Part shown: positions 17,006 through 24,686 of the stretch, piece by piece
Position numbering within the stretch: the stretch's first letter is position 1
Layout of the letters: every line of letters begins with the position of its first letter
DNA from: Caldilineaceae bacterium
Lineage (GTDB): Bacteria > Chloroflexota > Anaerolineae > Caldilineales > Caldilineaceae
DNA: 64,000 nt
Direction: 5' to 3'
Assembly: GCA_022821545.1 (NCBI GenBank)
Contig: JAJEDJ010000004.1
Span: 1 to 64,000, forward strand
Made by a program: the position numbers and the translations under genes
The notes under the pieces: generated by a model
Seen by the model: only the letters and a program-made list of their open reading frames with translations
What the model was told of the DNA's origin: nothing
The model's database searches: none

Positions 17006-18409
17006 TTAGGCGAACTGGTACTCGCGGGAGGCGACGATCAGTTGAAGCATGAGCACGATACGGTCTGTGTTTGCGTCAGCTTCGCCGTTGGCGCTGCCGT
17101 TGCTGGAGAAAACAAGGTCACCGCCGCTTTGGGCGAAGCCAATCAGGTCGGCGCGGGTCTTGTCTTCCAGGTTCACGGGGCCGGCGAGCTCGAGACAGCT
17201 GTCGACGAACTGTTCGGGGGTGAGGCTGTCGCCGGCGGCGCGCAGGCGCTTGATGACGGCCTGGATGCCCGGCTTGCTCGCGTCGCCCACCTCGTCAACC
17301 GCGAAGTTGATGCGCTCGGTGAGCATGCCGCCGTCGATCCACTCCTGGCCCGTGTGCCAGCCCTCCACGGTGGGCGGGTTGAAGAGCTCCTGGCCCATCA
17401 CTTTGGCGGCGCTGTGGTAGCGCGGCATGCCCGGCGCGGGCGTGCGATTGGTGCCGACCAACTTGAGGACGCCGGTGATCAGCTCGGTGGGGCTTTTCAC
17501 CTTCTTGAAACGGGCCGCCTTGAAAAAGTCGCTCTTGAAGAGCGTGCGCAGGACCTGGCGCATATCCCCTTTCGACGCCATGAAGGCGTCCGAGAGGATT
17601 TCGATCGCTTCCGGGTCCTGGGGCGGCGTCACGTTCCACGACGGAACCTGTGGTTCGTCGGCGACGAAAAAGTTGTAGAGATGACGGGAAATGAAACGCG
17701 CTGTTGCCGGCTGCTCGACGATGATGTCGATGATGTCGTCGCCGTTGAAGTTGCCGGTGTGGCCGAGAAAGGTCTTCTCGCCGAAGTCGTGGTCCTCCGG
17801 ACGGAACAGGAACTCAGGAGAGTAGAAGCCGTGGGGGTAGAGGGGAACCGGTTGCGCGAAAGTCCAGCCGGTGAATGCGAGCGCGCAGTTCTTGATGTCG
17901 TCCTCGCTGTAATTGCCCACGCCCATCGAGAACAGTTCAAGCAGCTCGCGGCCGTAGTTCTCGTTGGGTTCGCCCTTGATGTTCTCGTTATTGTCGAGCC
18001 AGTTGATCATCGCCGGATTCATGGAGAGTTCGAGCAGAATCTCGCGAATGTTGCTCATGCCGATCCGGCGGAAGAGATCGATCTGGTCGCTCATTGCCAG
18101 CGCGTGCTCGCCCTTGGCGTAACCGGTTGCGAAGACGTGATGCCAGAAGAGGGCCATCTTTTCTTCGAGCGGGCGCGGGCTGTTGATCATGCGGTAGATC
18201 CAGGTGCCGGAGCGGATTTCCGGCCCTTCACCGCCAAAGTAGCGCTTGATGACATCCTCGTCGATCGGCGGGGAGCGCTCCTCGTCCACCAGATCTTCTA
18301 CGACTTCGTCGTACCCTTTTGCCGCGTAGGCCTCGAGCTCTTCGCGGCTGGCGCCGAACCCTGCCCGGCGCAGCAAATGAGCCATCAGGCCCAGATCCAC
18401 ATCTGCCAT
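17006..18409 (-). CDS. DUF1800 family protein, copy A
   Basis: A 467-residue DUF1800 protein: LMAHLLRRAGFGAS at the start, FWHHVFATGY near 90, NENYGRELLELFSMGVGNYSE near 165-185, TGWTF and the C-terminal LMLQLIVASREYQFA. No signal peptide is present. The start follows GGAGG with good spacing. The family is predicted to act with DUF1501 at or outside the membrane, with unknown biochemistry. It is about nine-tenths identical to copy B at 18654-20060, the clearest divergence being around residues 60-70. Confidence 0.93.
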   Translation of the reverse strand: MADVDLGLMAHLLRRAGFGASREELEAYAAKGYDEVVEDLVDEERSPPIDEDVIKRYFGGEGPEIRSGTWIYRMINSPRPLEEKMALFWHHVFATGYAKGEHALAMSDQIDLFRRIGMSNIREILLELSMNPAMINWLDNNENIKGEPNENYGRELLELFSMGVGNYSEDDIKNCALAFTGWTFAQPVPLYPHGFYSPEFLFRPEDHDFGEKTFLGHTGNFNGDDIIDIIVEQPATARFISRHLYNFFVADEPQVPSWNVTPPQDPEAIEILSDAFMASKGDMRQVLRTLFKSDFFKAARFKKVKSPTELITGVLKLVGTNRTPAPGMPRYHSAAKVMGQELFNPPTVEGWHTGQEWIDGGMLTERINFAVDEVGDASKPGIQAVIKRLRAAGDSLTPEQFVDSCLELAGPVNLEDKTRADLIGFAQSGGDLVFSSNGSANGEADANTDRIVLMLQLIVASREYQFA

Positions 18410-18423
18410 ATCTTCCTCCTAAC

Positions 18424-18474
18424 TTCAGTAGTCAGTGGTCGGTGGTCGGTAGTCGGTGGTAGTCGGTCGGTGGC
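18424..18474. repeat. Expanded GGTGGTC repeat, copy A
   Basis: In unit 1 this gap has several GTGGTCGGT words. The corresponding gap in unit 2 (20075-20099) is about 25 bp shorter, so the repeat changed length after the duplication. Confidence 0.7.
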
Positions 18475-18477
18475 GAT

Positions 18478-18525
18478 TCAAGTTCCTGACCGCGCAGTCA
18501 GGAATCGCGTAGAATGTACTCCATT
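18478..18525 (-). pseudogene. Relic of the GH105-fusion gene 3' end
   Basis: These 48 bp match the last codons and trailer of the intact gene at 20121-21821, and would read MEYILRDS-stop against MEYFLRES-stop. Nothing upstream of these codons remains. Confidence 0.85.
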
Positions 18526-18600
18526 ACGGGATCTTTCTTGTGGTCAACCAACTTTTCTTCCTTTCTTGACTGCAGTCTTTAGTTTGAAGTTGCTAGTTTT
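18526..18600 (-). pseudogene. Relic of the DUF1501 5' end
   Basis: Matches the start and leader of the DUF1501 gene at 16871-16960. The codons for DHKKDP are still readable, but ATG has become GTT, so it cannot start. Confidence 0.85.
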
Positions 18601-18653
18601 TGGCGAACGCCATCTTGCAGGTGAGGCGAGAGGGCGTTGTTAAAAACTGCAGG

Positions 18654-20060
18654 TCAGGCGAACTGGTATTCGCGGGAGGCGACGATCAGTTGAAGCATGA
18701 GCACGATGCGGTCGGTGTTTTCGTCAGCTTCGCCGTTGGCGCTTCCGTTGCTGGAGAATACGAGGTCGCCGCCGCTTTGGGCGAAGCCAATCAGGTCGCC
18801 GCGGGTCTTTTCCTCGAGGGTCAGGGGGCCGGCGAGGTCGAGACAGGTGTCGACGAACTGCTCGGGGGGGAGGCTGTCGCCTGCGGCGCGCAGCCGTTTG
18901 ATGACCGCCTGGATGCCCGGCTTGCTGGCGTCGCCCACCTCGTCAACCGCGAAGTTGATGCGTTCGGTGAGCATGCCGCCGTCGATCCACTCCTGGCCCG
19001 TGTGCCAGCCCTCCACGGTGGGCGGGTTGAAGAGCTCCTGGCCCATCACTTTGGCGGCCCAGTGGTAGCTCAGCATGCCGGGCGCGGGCGTGCGATTGGT
19101 GCCGACCAACTTGAGAACGCCGGTGATCAGCTCGATGGGGCTTTTCACCTTCTTGAAACGGGCCGCCTTGAAAAAGTCGCTCTTGAAGAGCGTGCGCAGG
19201 ACTTGGCGCATATCCCCTTTCGACGCCGCGAAGGCGTCGGAGAGGATTTCGATGGCGTCCGGGTCCTGGGGCGGCGTCACATTCCAGGAGGGGACCTGCG
19301 GCTCATCGGCGACGAAAAAGTTGTAGAGATGGCGGGAAATGAAACGGGCCGTGGCCGGCTGTTCGACGATGATATCGATGATGTCGTCGCCGTTGAAGTT
19401 GCCGGTGTGGCCGAGGAAGGTCTTCTCGGAGTAGTCGTGGTCCTCCTCACGGAAGAGGAATTCAGGAGAGTAGTAGCCGTGGGGGTAGAGGGGGACCGGC
19501 TGCGCGAAGGTCCAGCCGGTGAAGGCGAGCGCGCAGTTCTTGATGTCCTCCTCGCTGTAGTTGCCCACGCCCATCGAGAAGAGCTCCAGAAGCTCACGGC
19601 CATAGTTCTCGTTGGGTTCGCCCTTGATGTTCTCGTTATTGTCGAGCCAGCTGATCATCGCCGGGTTCATGGAGACCTCGAGCAGGATCTCGCGTATGTT
19701 GCTCATGCCGATGCGGCGGAAGAGATCGATCTGGTCGCTCATGGCGAGGGCGTGCTCGACCTTGGCGAAGCCGGTGGCGAAAACGTGATGCCAGAAGAGG
19801 GTCATCTTCTCTTCCAGCTGGCGCGGGTTGTTGAGCATGCGGTAGATCCAGGTGCCGGAGCGGATATTCAGCATAAACTTACCGCCGAGGTAGCGCATCA
19901 CAATATCCTCGTCGATCGGCGGGCGGCGCTCAATGTCCACCAGGTCATCGACGACTTCGTCGTACCCCTTTTCGACAAGGGCCTCAAGCTCTTCGCGACT
20001 GGCGCCGAACCCCGCCCGGCGCAGCAGATGAGCCATCAGGCCCAGATCCTCATCTGCCAT
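18654..20060 (-). CDS. DUF1800 family protein, copy B
   Basis: A 468-residue paralogue of copy A with the same start context (AGGAGGAAGATATG) and all family blocks intact, including NENYGRELLELFSMG and the C-terminal LMLQLIVASREYQFA. It differs from copy A mostly by conservative changes (for example YLGGKFMLNIRSGTW against YFGGEGPEIRSGTW). Both reading frames are open, so both products are probably under selection or the duplication is recent. Its DUF1501 partner would have to be the single gene at 15760-16896. Confidence 0.93.
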   Translation of the reverse strand: MADEDLGLMAHLLRRAGFGASREELEALVEKGYDEVVDDLVDIERRPPIDEDIVMRYLGGKFMLNIRSGTWIYRMLNNPRQLEEKMTLFWHHVFATGFAKVEHALAMSDQIDLFRRIGMSNIREILLEVSMNPAMISWLDNNENIKGEPNENYGRELLELFSMGVGNYSEEDIKNCALAFTGWTFAQPVPLYPHGYYSPEFLFREEDHDYSEKTFLGHTGNFNGDDIIDIIVEQPATARFISRHLYNFFVADEPQVPSWNVTPPQDPDAIEILSDAFAASKGDMRQVLRTLFKSDFFKAARFKKVKSPIELITGVLKLVGTNRTPAPGMLSYHWAAKVMGQELFNPPTVEGWHTGQEWIDGGMLTERINFAVDEVGDASKPGIQAVIKRLRAAGDSLPPEQFVDTCLDLAGPLTLEEKTRGDLIGFAQSGGDLVFSSNGSANGEADENTDRIVLMLQLIVASREYQFA

Positions 20061-20120
20061 ATCTTCCTCCTAACTTCAGTAGCCAGTGGCCGGTGGCGAT
20101 CTAAGTTCCTGACCGCGCAG

Positions 20121-21821
20121 TCAGGACTCGCGGAGAAAGTACTCCATTTCGGTGACGAACCAGAGTGACAGGGCGCCGCCGCGTTCATCGGGGCCGAAAA
20201 TGGCGGGGCGGTCGAGGTAGTCGCGCCTGTTTTCCTGCACGCCGGTGCCGGTGCAGACGTCGACAAGGCCGCCGTGATCGTCGATGCGGGCCGCGACGCC
20301 TTGCCAGGCCCGGGTCAGCATGTCCAGATAGCCGGCGTCGAGCCAGCCGCGCCGCAGGCCGCGGGCGAGGGCATAGCCGACCATGCAAGTGACGGTCATC
20401 TCGGGGTAGGAGCCCGGGCCGTTGACGACCTGGCGCCACATGCCGCTGCGGTGCTGATGGCCGCGCAGGGCCTGCAAATGGCGGCGGTGGATGGCGAGCA
20501 CGGCCGCGCGCTCGGGATGGTCGTCGGGCATGTAGGTCAGCGTTTCGGCGTAGCTGAGGGCCGCGAAACCGTTGCCGCGTCCCCAGTAGAAAGGCGTGCG
20601 GCGGTCGTGCCAGAAGAGGCCGTCCGGTTGCTGCACCTTGGCATCCAGCAGGAAACGGGTCAGGATGGCCAGGTAGGCGTCGTCGCCGCTGAGTTTGAAG
20701 GCGCGGCCGAGCACGGCGGCGGTGAAGAACATGTCCTCGACCTGGTAGTCGGGATTGGACGGGATGGGAACGCCGTTGTCGTGCGTGGCGCGGTAGCGGT
20801 CGGCGGTTTGCACCAGCAGGTCGGCGTAGCGGTCATCCCCGGTCGTTGCCGCGAGCTCGTCGGCCCAGACGAGGCCGGCGAGATTCGCGCCGCCGTCGCC
20901 GCCGGTGGGGAACCACTCTTTGGCGCCTGACATGTAGGGGGAGACCATGGCTGCAATGCCGGCTGATGGATCGGCGTATTCCGCGTCCAATTGGGCCAGC
21001 CGTAGCCGTCCGCTTACCGCGACGCCCTGTGTGTAGATGACGGGATCGAGTTCATGGCCGTAGACGCCGGCGAGGATTCTGGCGGCGTCCAGCGGCGACC
21101 GGGCCGCGCGGGCTTGCAGGGCGCTGCGGGTGGGGGAGCGGGCGTGGTCGGGCACCTGGCCGAGAACCGTCCACAGTTTGGCGAGTTCGGCATCCAGGTC
21201 GGCGGCGGCGCAGGTGAGGCGAAGGCTGAAAACGGGCGGAAGAAGGTTCGGTTCGCCGGTGGACAGCGCGCCGAGCAGCGAACTGTCGGACGGAAGTTCG
21301 GCTGCATTCAGCAGGGAACGAAACTGCGCCAGCAGCTCCAGGCAGAGGGCGGAACCCTCCCAGGTCGTGCCTTCGCCGGTCCGGACTTCCAGGAACAGGT
21401 CCGGCGCTTGGAAGCTGACCCAGCGCCAGAGGTAGTGGGCTTCCGGGTTGGCGTCGTAGTAGCTGTCCCCTGGGGGCGGGTAGGCGCTGCTGGGATTGCC
21501 GCCGGCGCCGTTCTCCGGCGCGGCGCCCAGGGCCAGGCCGTCGGGATTGGCGCAGGGCACGGCGCTGAGGGCGTACCGCCGGGAGAGGCCGGGCGCAGTG
21601 CTGTATGAATGCAGGGCCGCGAGCGCGGCATCCGCGTCCTCCTGTTTGCCGGACAGCCCGCCGATCAGGACAAGCTGGAGGCGCTCGCCTGCGGGCGGCT
21701 GGTCGACCCCGTGCAGCAGCGCGGGGATCTGCCGTTCGGTGCGGGTCACGCCACAGGCGTCGAGGTGCCAGAAACCGGGCGCTTGTGAAAGGAGGGCTTC
21801 AATCTGTTCGTCGAGAGTCAT
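20121..21821 (-). CDS. Pseudo-M14 peptidase domain fused to GH88/GH105-type unsaturated-uronyl hydrolase
   Basis: A 566-residue protein with two parts. Residues 1 to about 230 have the M14 carboxypeptidase pattern (LVLIGGLSGKQED at 51-62, PCANPDG at 89-95, DLFLEVRTGEG at 141-151), but the zinc ligands are replaced: His and Glu of HxxE by Ser57 and Gln60, and the third His by Arg147. Residues about 240-566 match the (alpha/alpha)6 barrel of GH105/GH88, with VEDMFFTAAVLGRA, FYWGRGNGFAALS and GPGSYPEMTVTCMVGYA. GH105 enzymes remove unsaturated uronic acid from rhamnogalacturonan or related oligosaccharides after lyase cleavage. The N-terminal part is probably a non-catalytic binding module. Confidence 0.8.
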   Translation of the reverse strand: MTLDEQIEALLSQAPGFWHLDACGVTRTERQIPALLHGVDQPPAGERLQLVLIGGLSGKQEDADAALAALHSYSTAPGLSRRYALSAVPCANPDGLALGAAPENGAGGNPSSAYPPPGDSYYDANPEAHYLWRWVSFQAPDLFLEVRTGEGTTWEGSALCLELLAQFRSLLNAAELPSDSSLLGALSTGEPNLLPPVFSLRLTCAAADLDAELAKLWTVLGQVPDHARSPTRSALQARAARSPLDAARILAGVYGHELDPVIYTQGVAVSGRLRLAQLDAEYADPSAGIAAMVSPYMSGAKEWFPTGGDGGANLAGLVWADELAATTGDDRYADLLVQTADRYRATHDNGVPIPSNPDYQVEDMFFTAAVLGRAFKLSGDDAYLAILTRFLLDAKVQQPDGLFWHDRRTPFYWGRGNGFAALSYAETLTYMPDDHPERAAVLAIHRRHLQALRGHQHRSGMWRQVVNGPGSYPEMTVTCMVGYALARGLRRGWLDAGYLDMLTRAWQGVAARIDDHGGLVDVCTGTGVQENRRDYLDRPAIFGPDERGGALSLWFVTEMEYFLRES

Positions 21822-21831
21822 GGAACACCAG

Positions 21832-21890
21832 CAGTCAGTGGTCAGTGGTCAGCAGTCGATGGTCAGAGAGCAGAGAGCCAAGATCAGGGA
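21832..21890. repeat. Intergenic GTCAGTG-type repeat
   Basis: Runs of GTCAGTGGTCAGTGGTCAGC, then GGTCAGAGAGCAGAGAG, fill the gap between the GH105-fusion and RraA-like genes. Confidence 0.7.
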
Positions 21891-22556
21891 TCAGTATTGT
21901 TGCTGGCGGGCCCGCATCTTTTGCAGCGAGAAAGTTTCCGATTCGTAGAAGTCGAAGAGGCCGGCTTCGCGGGTGCGCACCTCTTCCGCCAGTTGCAGGA
22001 CGTCGTCGACCTGGTCGGTGGGGATGCGCACAACCCCGTCGGAGTCCGCCAGGAGCAGGTCGCCGGAATGAATCCGCAGGCGGCCGGCGGTGACCGGCGC
22101 GCCGAAGCGGTTCATGTTGAAGACGCCGTGGCCGGGTACGGTGCCCCAAGCCCATACGGGCAGCCCCACGTGGCGGATGCCGACCAGGTCGCGTACGGTG
22201 CCCTCGGCGATAAAGCCTTTAACGCCGAGCCGTTTGTGGACGCGGGCCATGCCGTCGCCGATGCAGGCGCCGCGGCCCGGGCTGGTGTCCATGTCCTGGA
22301 AGACGGCGATCAGCGGGCCCTGCTGGCTGCCAAGGTAGTCGTAGTAGTCGATCCACTCGAGCGCGGTGGAGTCTTCGTCGTTGGTCGTGACTTCGGCGGT
22401 AACGGCAAAGCCGGCGACCAGGCCCATGTCGGGCATAAGGCAGCGGATGGTGTGGTCGGTGTAGTCGAGGTTGGGCAGGCCCAGTTTGAGGGCGACCGCG
22501 TTGAAAATAGTGGCGGAATCATATCGCTTCAGTGCGGCGATCTGCTCGGACAGCAT
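21891..22556 (-). CDS. RraA family protein (demethylmenaquinone methyltransferase/HMG-aldolase-like)
   Basis: A 221-residue RraA-fold protein. The family signature GFIAEGTVRDLVGIRHVGLPVWAWG (around 120-145) carries the Arg-Asp pair that binds divalent metal and pyruvate-type substrate. The group includes HMG/CHA aldolases and oxaloacetate decarboxylases as well as the RNase E regulator; Chloroflexota have no need for the latter here. ATG 22556 follows CAGGAG. As first gene of the GH105-DUF1800-DUF1501 run it may cleave a sugar-acid breakdown product. Confidence 0.88.
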   Translation of the reverse strand: MLSEQIAALKRYDSATIFNAVALKLGLPNLDYTDHTIRCLMPDMGLVAGFAVTAEVTTNDEDSTALEWIDYYDYLGSQQGPLIAVFQDMDTSPGRGACIGDGMARVHKRLGVKGFIAEGTVRDLVGIRHVGLPVWAWGTVPGHGVFNMNRFGAPVTAGRLRIHSGDLLLADSDGVVRIPTDQVDDVLQLAEEVRTREAGLFDFYESETFSLQKMRARQQQY

Positions 22557-22744
22557 TCAGGATCTCCTGGTTCGATGTATCGTTCACGGGCGGGGGACGC
22601 CTGTCTGGGAGTTGTCGATTTTCGGGTTGGTAAAGCGGGTTTCGTTCGCACCCGTAATGATATAGACAATTGTTTCAGACCGCAACCCGGTTTTTTCCCT
22701 GTTGGGCGAGCGGATAGTGGTACTACACACGAATTGGGGTGGTA

Positions 22745-22788
22745 TTGACGCCCGGCAGGAAACAGAGTTATACTTTTGGTATGACCAA
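22745..22788 (+). promoter_or_regulatory. Toxin-antitoxin promoter with dyad operator
   Basis: TTGACG (22745-22750), 18-bp spacer, TATACT (22769-22774). A perfect dyad TTGGT-ATG-ACCAA (22776-22788) lies at the predicted start of transcription, suited to autorepression by the RHH antitoxin. Confidence 0.55.
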
Positions 22789-22821
22789 GGATTTCGCCAT
22801 ATTCATTTGAGGAGGGGAAGC

Positions 22822-23076
22822 ATGGCAGTTAAGACAGCAATCTCTTTGAACGATTCACTCTTTGAAAAGGTGGAATCACTTACACAAGAGTTGAACATGT
22901 CCCGAAGTCGACTCTTTGCGATCGCGGTTCAGGAGTTTATTGAACGTCATGAAACGAGACGTATGATGGCGGCAATTAACGAGGCATATGATGATTTCCC
23001 TGATGAGGAAGAACAAGCGACCTTAAGGGAAATGAAAGAGCATCATCGCAAGTACATGAGGGATGAACCGTGGTAG
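22822..23076 (+). CDS. Ribbon-helix-helix antitoxin of a MazF-type module
   Basis: An 84-residue protein that begins MAVKTAISLNDSLFEKVESL..ELNMSRSRLFAIAVQEFI, a CopG/ChpI-like ribbon-helix-helix DNA-binding domain. An acidic tail (DDFPDEEEQ...) probably wraps the toxin. ATG 22822 follows GGAGGGG at 22811-22817; longer in-frame starts lack such a site. The 3' end overlaps the toxin start by 7 nt. Confidence 0.88.
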   Translation: MAVKTAISLNDSLFEKVESLTQELNMSRSRLFAIAVQEFIERHETRRMMAAINEAYDDFPDEEEQATLREMKEHHRKYMRDEPW

Positions 23077-23450
23077 ATGGTGTTCCTGCACCTCGACTGT
23101 ATATCGAACAGGGTGACATTTTCTGGGTTGACATGGATGATCCCTACGGGTCCGAGCCGGGGGGAAGGCGTCCCTACGTCGTTGTACAGAACAATATGTA
23201 CAATTTCAGTCGAATCAGTACGGTTGTCGCCTGCGCGATCACCGGGAATCTGAAAAGAGAGTCAGCTCCAGGAAATGTGCTGCTGGACAGAGGAGAAGGT
23301 AACTTGCCCAGACAGAGTGTGGTGAATATCTCACAAGTGCTCACGTTGGATAAACAAGCCCTCAGCGAGAGAATTGGCACTCTTTCTTCAAGCAGAATAC
23401 AGGAAATCATTTCCGGCCTGCAGTTGCTTCTCGAACCGCGAGAACCTTAG
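23070..23450 (+). CDS. mazF: MazF/PemK-type endoribonuclease toxin
   Basis: A 126-residue PemK/MazF toxin that cuts mRNA. Hallmarks are YIEQGDIFWVDMDDPYGSEPGGRRPYVVVQNNMYN with the catalytic Arg in GRRPYVVVQ, VACAITGNLKR with the conserved Thr, and LPRQSVVNISQVLTLDKQ. The start is GTG 23070 inside the end of the antitoxin gene. It converges with the dehydratase gene at 23488-24654. Confidence 0.92.
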   Translation: MVDGVPAPRLYIEQGDIFWVDMDDPYGSEPGGRRPYVVVQNNMYNFSRISTVVACAITGNLKRESAPGNVLLDRGEGNLPRQSVVNISQVLTLDKQALSERIGTLSSSRIQEIISGLQLLLEPREP

Positions 23451-23487
23451 CTCGCCTTAAGCGATTTCCCAATTGGATTTCCTCCGC

Positions 23488-24654
23488 CTATTCCGTGACT
23501 TCGATCGACACGTCAGGCCAATTCAATATCTCCTCGCGCAGGGCGACGCCTAGGCCGGGCCTTTCGGGCAGTGAAAGCATGCCGTCGTTGACGGGGATGC
23601 GCTCGGTGACGACGTCGTTGTACCAGCCGTTGTAGTAGGCGCGGACAGTTTCTAGAATCATGGCGTTGGGGATGTGCAGCATGAGGTGGGCGGCGGCCCA
23701 GAGCGCGACGGGGCCGGTGGCGTCGTGGCCGGTGACGGGGAGGTAGTAGGTGTCGGCCTGCGCGCAGATCTTGCGGGTTTCGCTGATGCCTCCGGTCCAG
23801 GAAATGTCGGGCATGATGATGTCGGCGGCGCCGGCTTCGACGACGCGGCGGAAGCCGAAACGGGTGAACAGACGCTCGCTGACGCAGAGAGGGATGCGGC
23901 TTTCGGCCTTCAAACGGGCGTAGGACTCGATATTGTCGGGCGGGATCATCTCCTCAAGCCACATGATGTTGTAGGGCGCCAAAGCGCGGGCGATGGCGAT
24001 GGCTGCGGGCAGGTTCCAGCGGGCGTTGCCCTCGATGGCGATCTGCATTCTGTCGCCGACGGCGGCGCGAATCTCTTCGACGCAGGCGATCCCCCTTTTG
24101 AGCGTATCTCTATCGAGGTAATGGCGGACCGGTCCGGGCGCGCCTGTCTCCGCGCCGGCGGGGCCTGGCGGCAGGTCGAAAGGCCAGATCTTCATGGCGC
24201 CGATGCCCTGTCGAAGCAGGTCTGCGGCCAGCTGCCCGGCGCGGCCTTCCATCCAGGCCCCGGCGTCCTCGTGGGGGCCGTGGCCGAGGCAGGTGTTGTA
24301 GATGGGGATGCGGTCGCGGCTGCGGCCGCCAAGGAGATTGTAGATGGGCTGGCCGCTGTACTGGCCGGCGATGTCCCAGAGGGCGATGTCGACGGCGCTG
24401 ATGGCGCGCGTTTCGGCCCCGCCGAAGCCGTAGGCGTTGACGGCGGCGAACATGGTGTGCCAGTGGCGCTCGATGTCGAGGGGATCTTGTTCGAGGAGCA
24501 GGGGCGCGAGCTGGTCGTGGATGAGGGCGCTGACGGCGCGGGGCGCGTAGGAGGTCTCGCCGAGGCCGGTCAGGCCGTCATCCGTGTGGATGCGCAGCCA
24601 GAGCGAATGGGGATGGCGTCCCAGCCGGATCGTCTCCAGGCGGGTGATCCTCAT
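23488..24654 (-). CDS. Mandelate racemase/muconate lactonizing (enolase) superfamily sugar-acid dehydratase
   Basis: A 388-residue enolase-superfamily enzyme. The N-terminal capping domain starts MRITRLETIRLG. The barrel shows the general base region GAMKIWPFD, metal ligands in IEGNARWN, WLEEMIPP and SERLFTR, and the His of TGHDATGPVA, the layout of galactonate/rhamnonate-type sugar-acid dehydratases. Such enzymes turn an aldonic acid into a 2-keto-3-deoxy acid. Last gene of the ten-gene run that also has a fucose-isomerase-like protein and a rhamnosidase; rhamnonate or fuconate would be logical substrates, but this is inference. Confidence 0.88.
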   Translation of the reverse strand: MRITRLETIRLGRHPHSLWLRIHTDDGLTGLGETSYAPRAVSALIHDQLAPLLLEQDPLDIERHWHTMFAAVNAYGFGGAETRAISAVDIALWDIAGQYSGQPIYNLLGGRSRDRIPIYNTCLGHGPHEDAGAWMEGRAGQLAADLLRQGIGAMKIWPFDLPPGPAGAETGAPGPVRHYLDRDTLKRGIACVEEIRAAVGDRMQIAIEGNARWNLPAAIAIARALAPYNIMWLEEMIPPDNIESYARLKAESRIPLCVSERLFTRFGFRRVVEAGAADIIMPDISWTGGISETRKICAQADTYYLPVTGHDATGPVALWAAAHLMLHIPNAMILETVRAYYNGWYNDVVTERIPVNDGMLSLPERPGLGVALREEILNWPDVSIEVTE

Positions 24655-24660
24655 GGTTGT

Positions 24661-24686
24661 CAGTAATCAGTGGTCGGTGGTCAGTG
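24661..24686. repeat. Intergenic GTCAGTG-type repeat
   Basis: CAGTAATCAGTGGTCGGTGG and TCAGTG occupy almost the whole gap between two operon genes. Confidence 0.55.

Larger units (their letters stand above)
16871..18525. repeat. Tandem segmental duplication, unit 1
   Basis: This 1655-bp unit runs from the 5' end of the DUF1501 gene through the first DUF1800 gene to a relic of the GH105 3' end. Unit 2 (18526-20148) repeats the same order. The right edge matches the GH105 3' end up to GTACTCCATT, and the next base begins the DUF1501 5' region, which defines the junction between 18525 and 18526. Confidence 0.85.
18526..20148. repeat. Tandem segmental duplication, unit 2
   Basis: A 1623-bp second unit: DUF1501 5' relic, DUF1800 copy B and the 3' end of the functional GH105 fusion gene. 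See unit 1 at 16871-18525. Confidence 0.85.

Noticed and set aside
16826..20168. Plus-strand open frames of 605 and 522 codons opposite the DUF1800 genes
   Set aside because: The minus-strand frames have ribosome sites and family motifs. The plus-strand frames resemble each other only because the DNA is duplicated.
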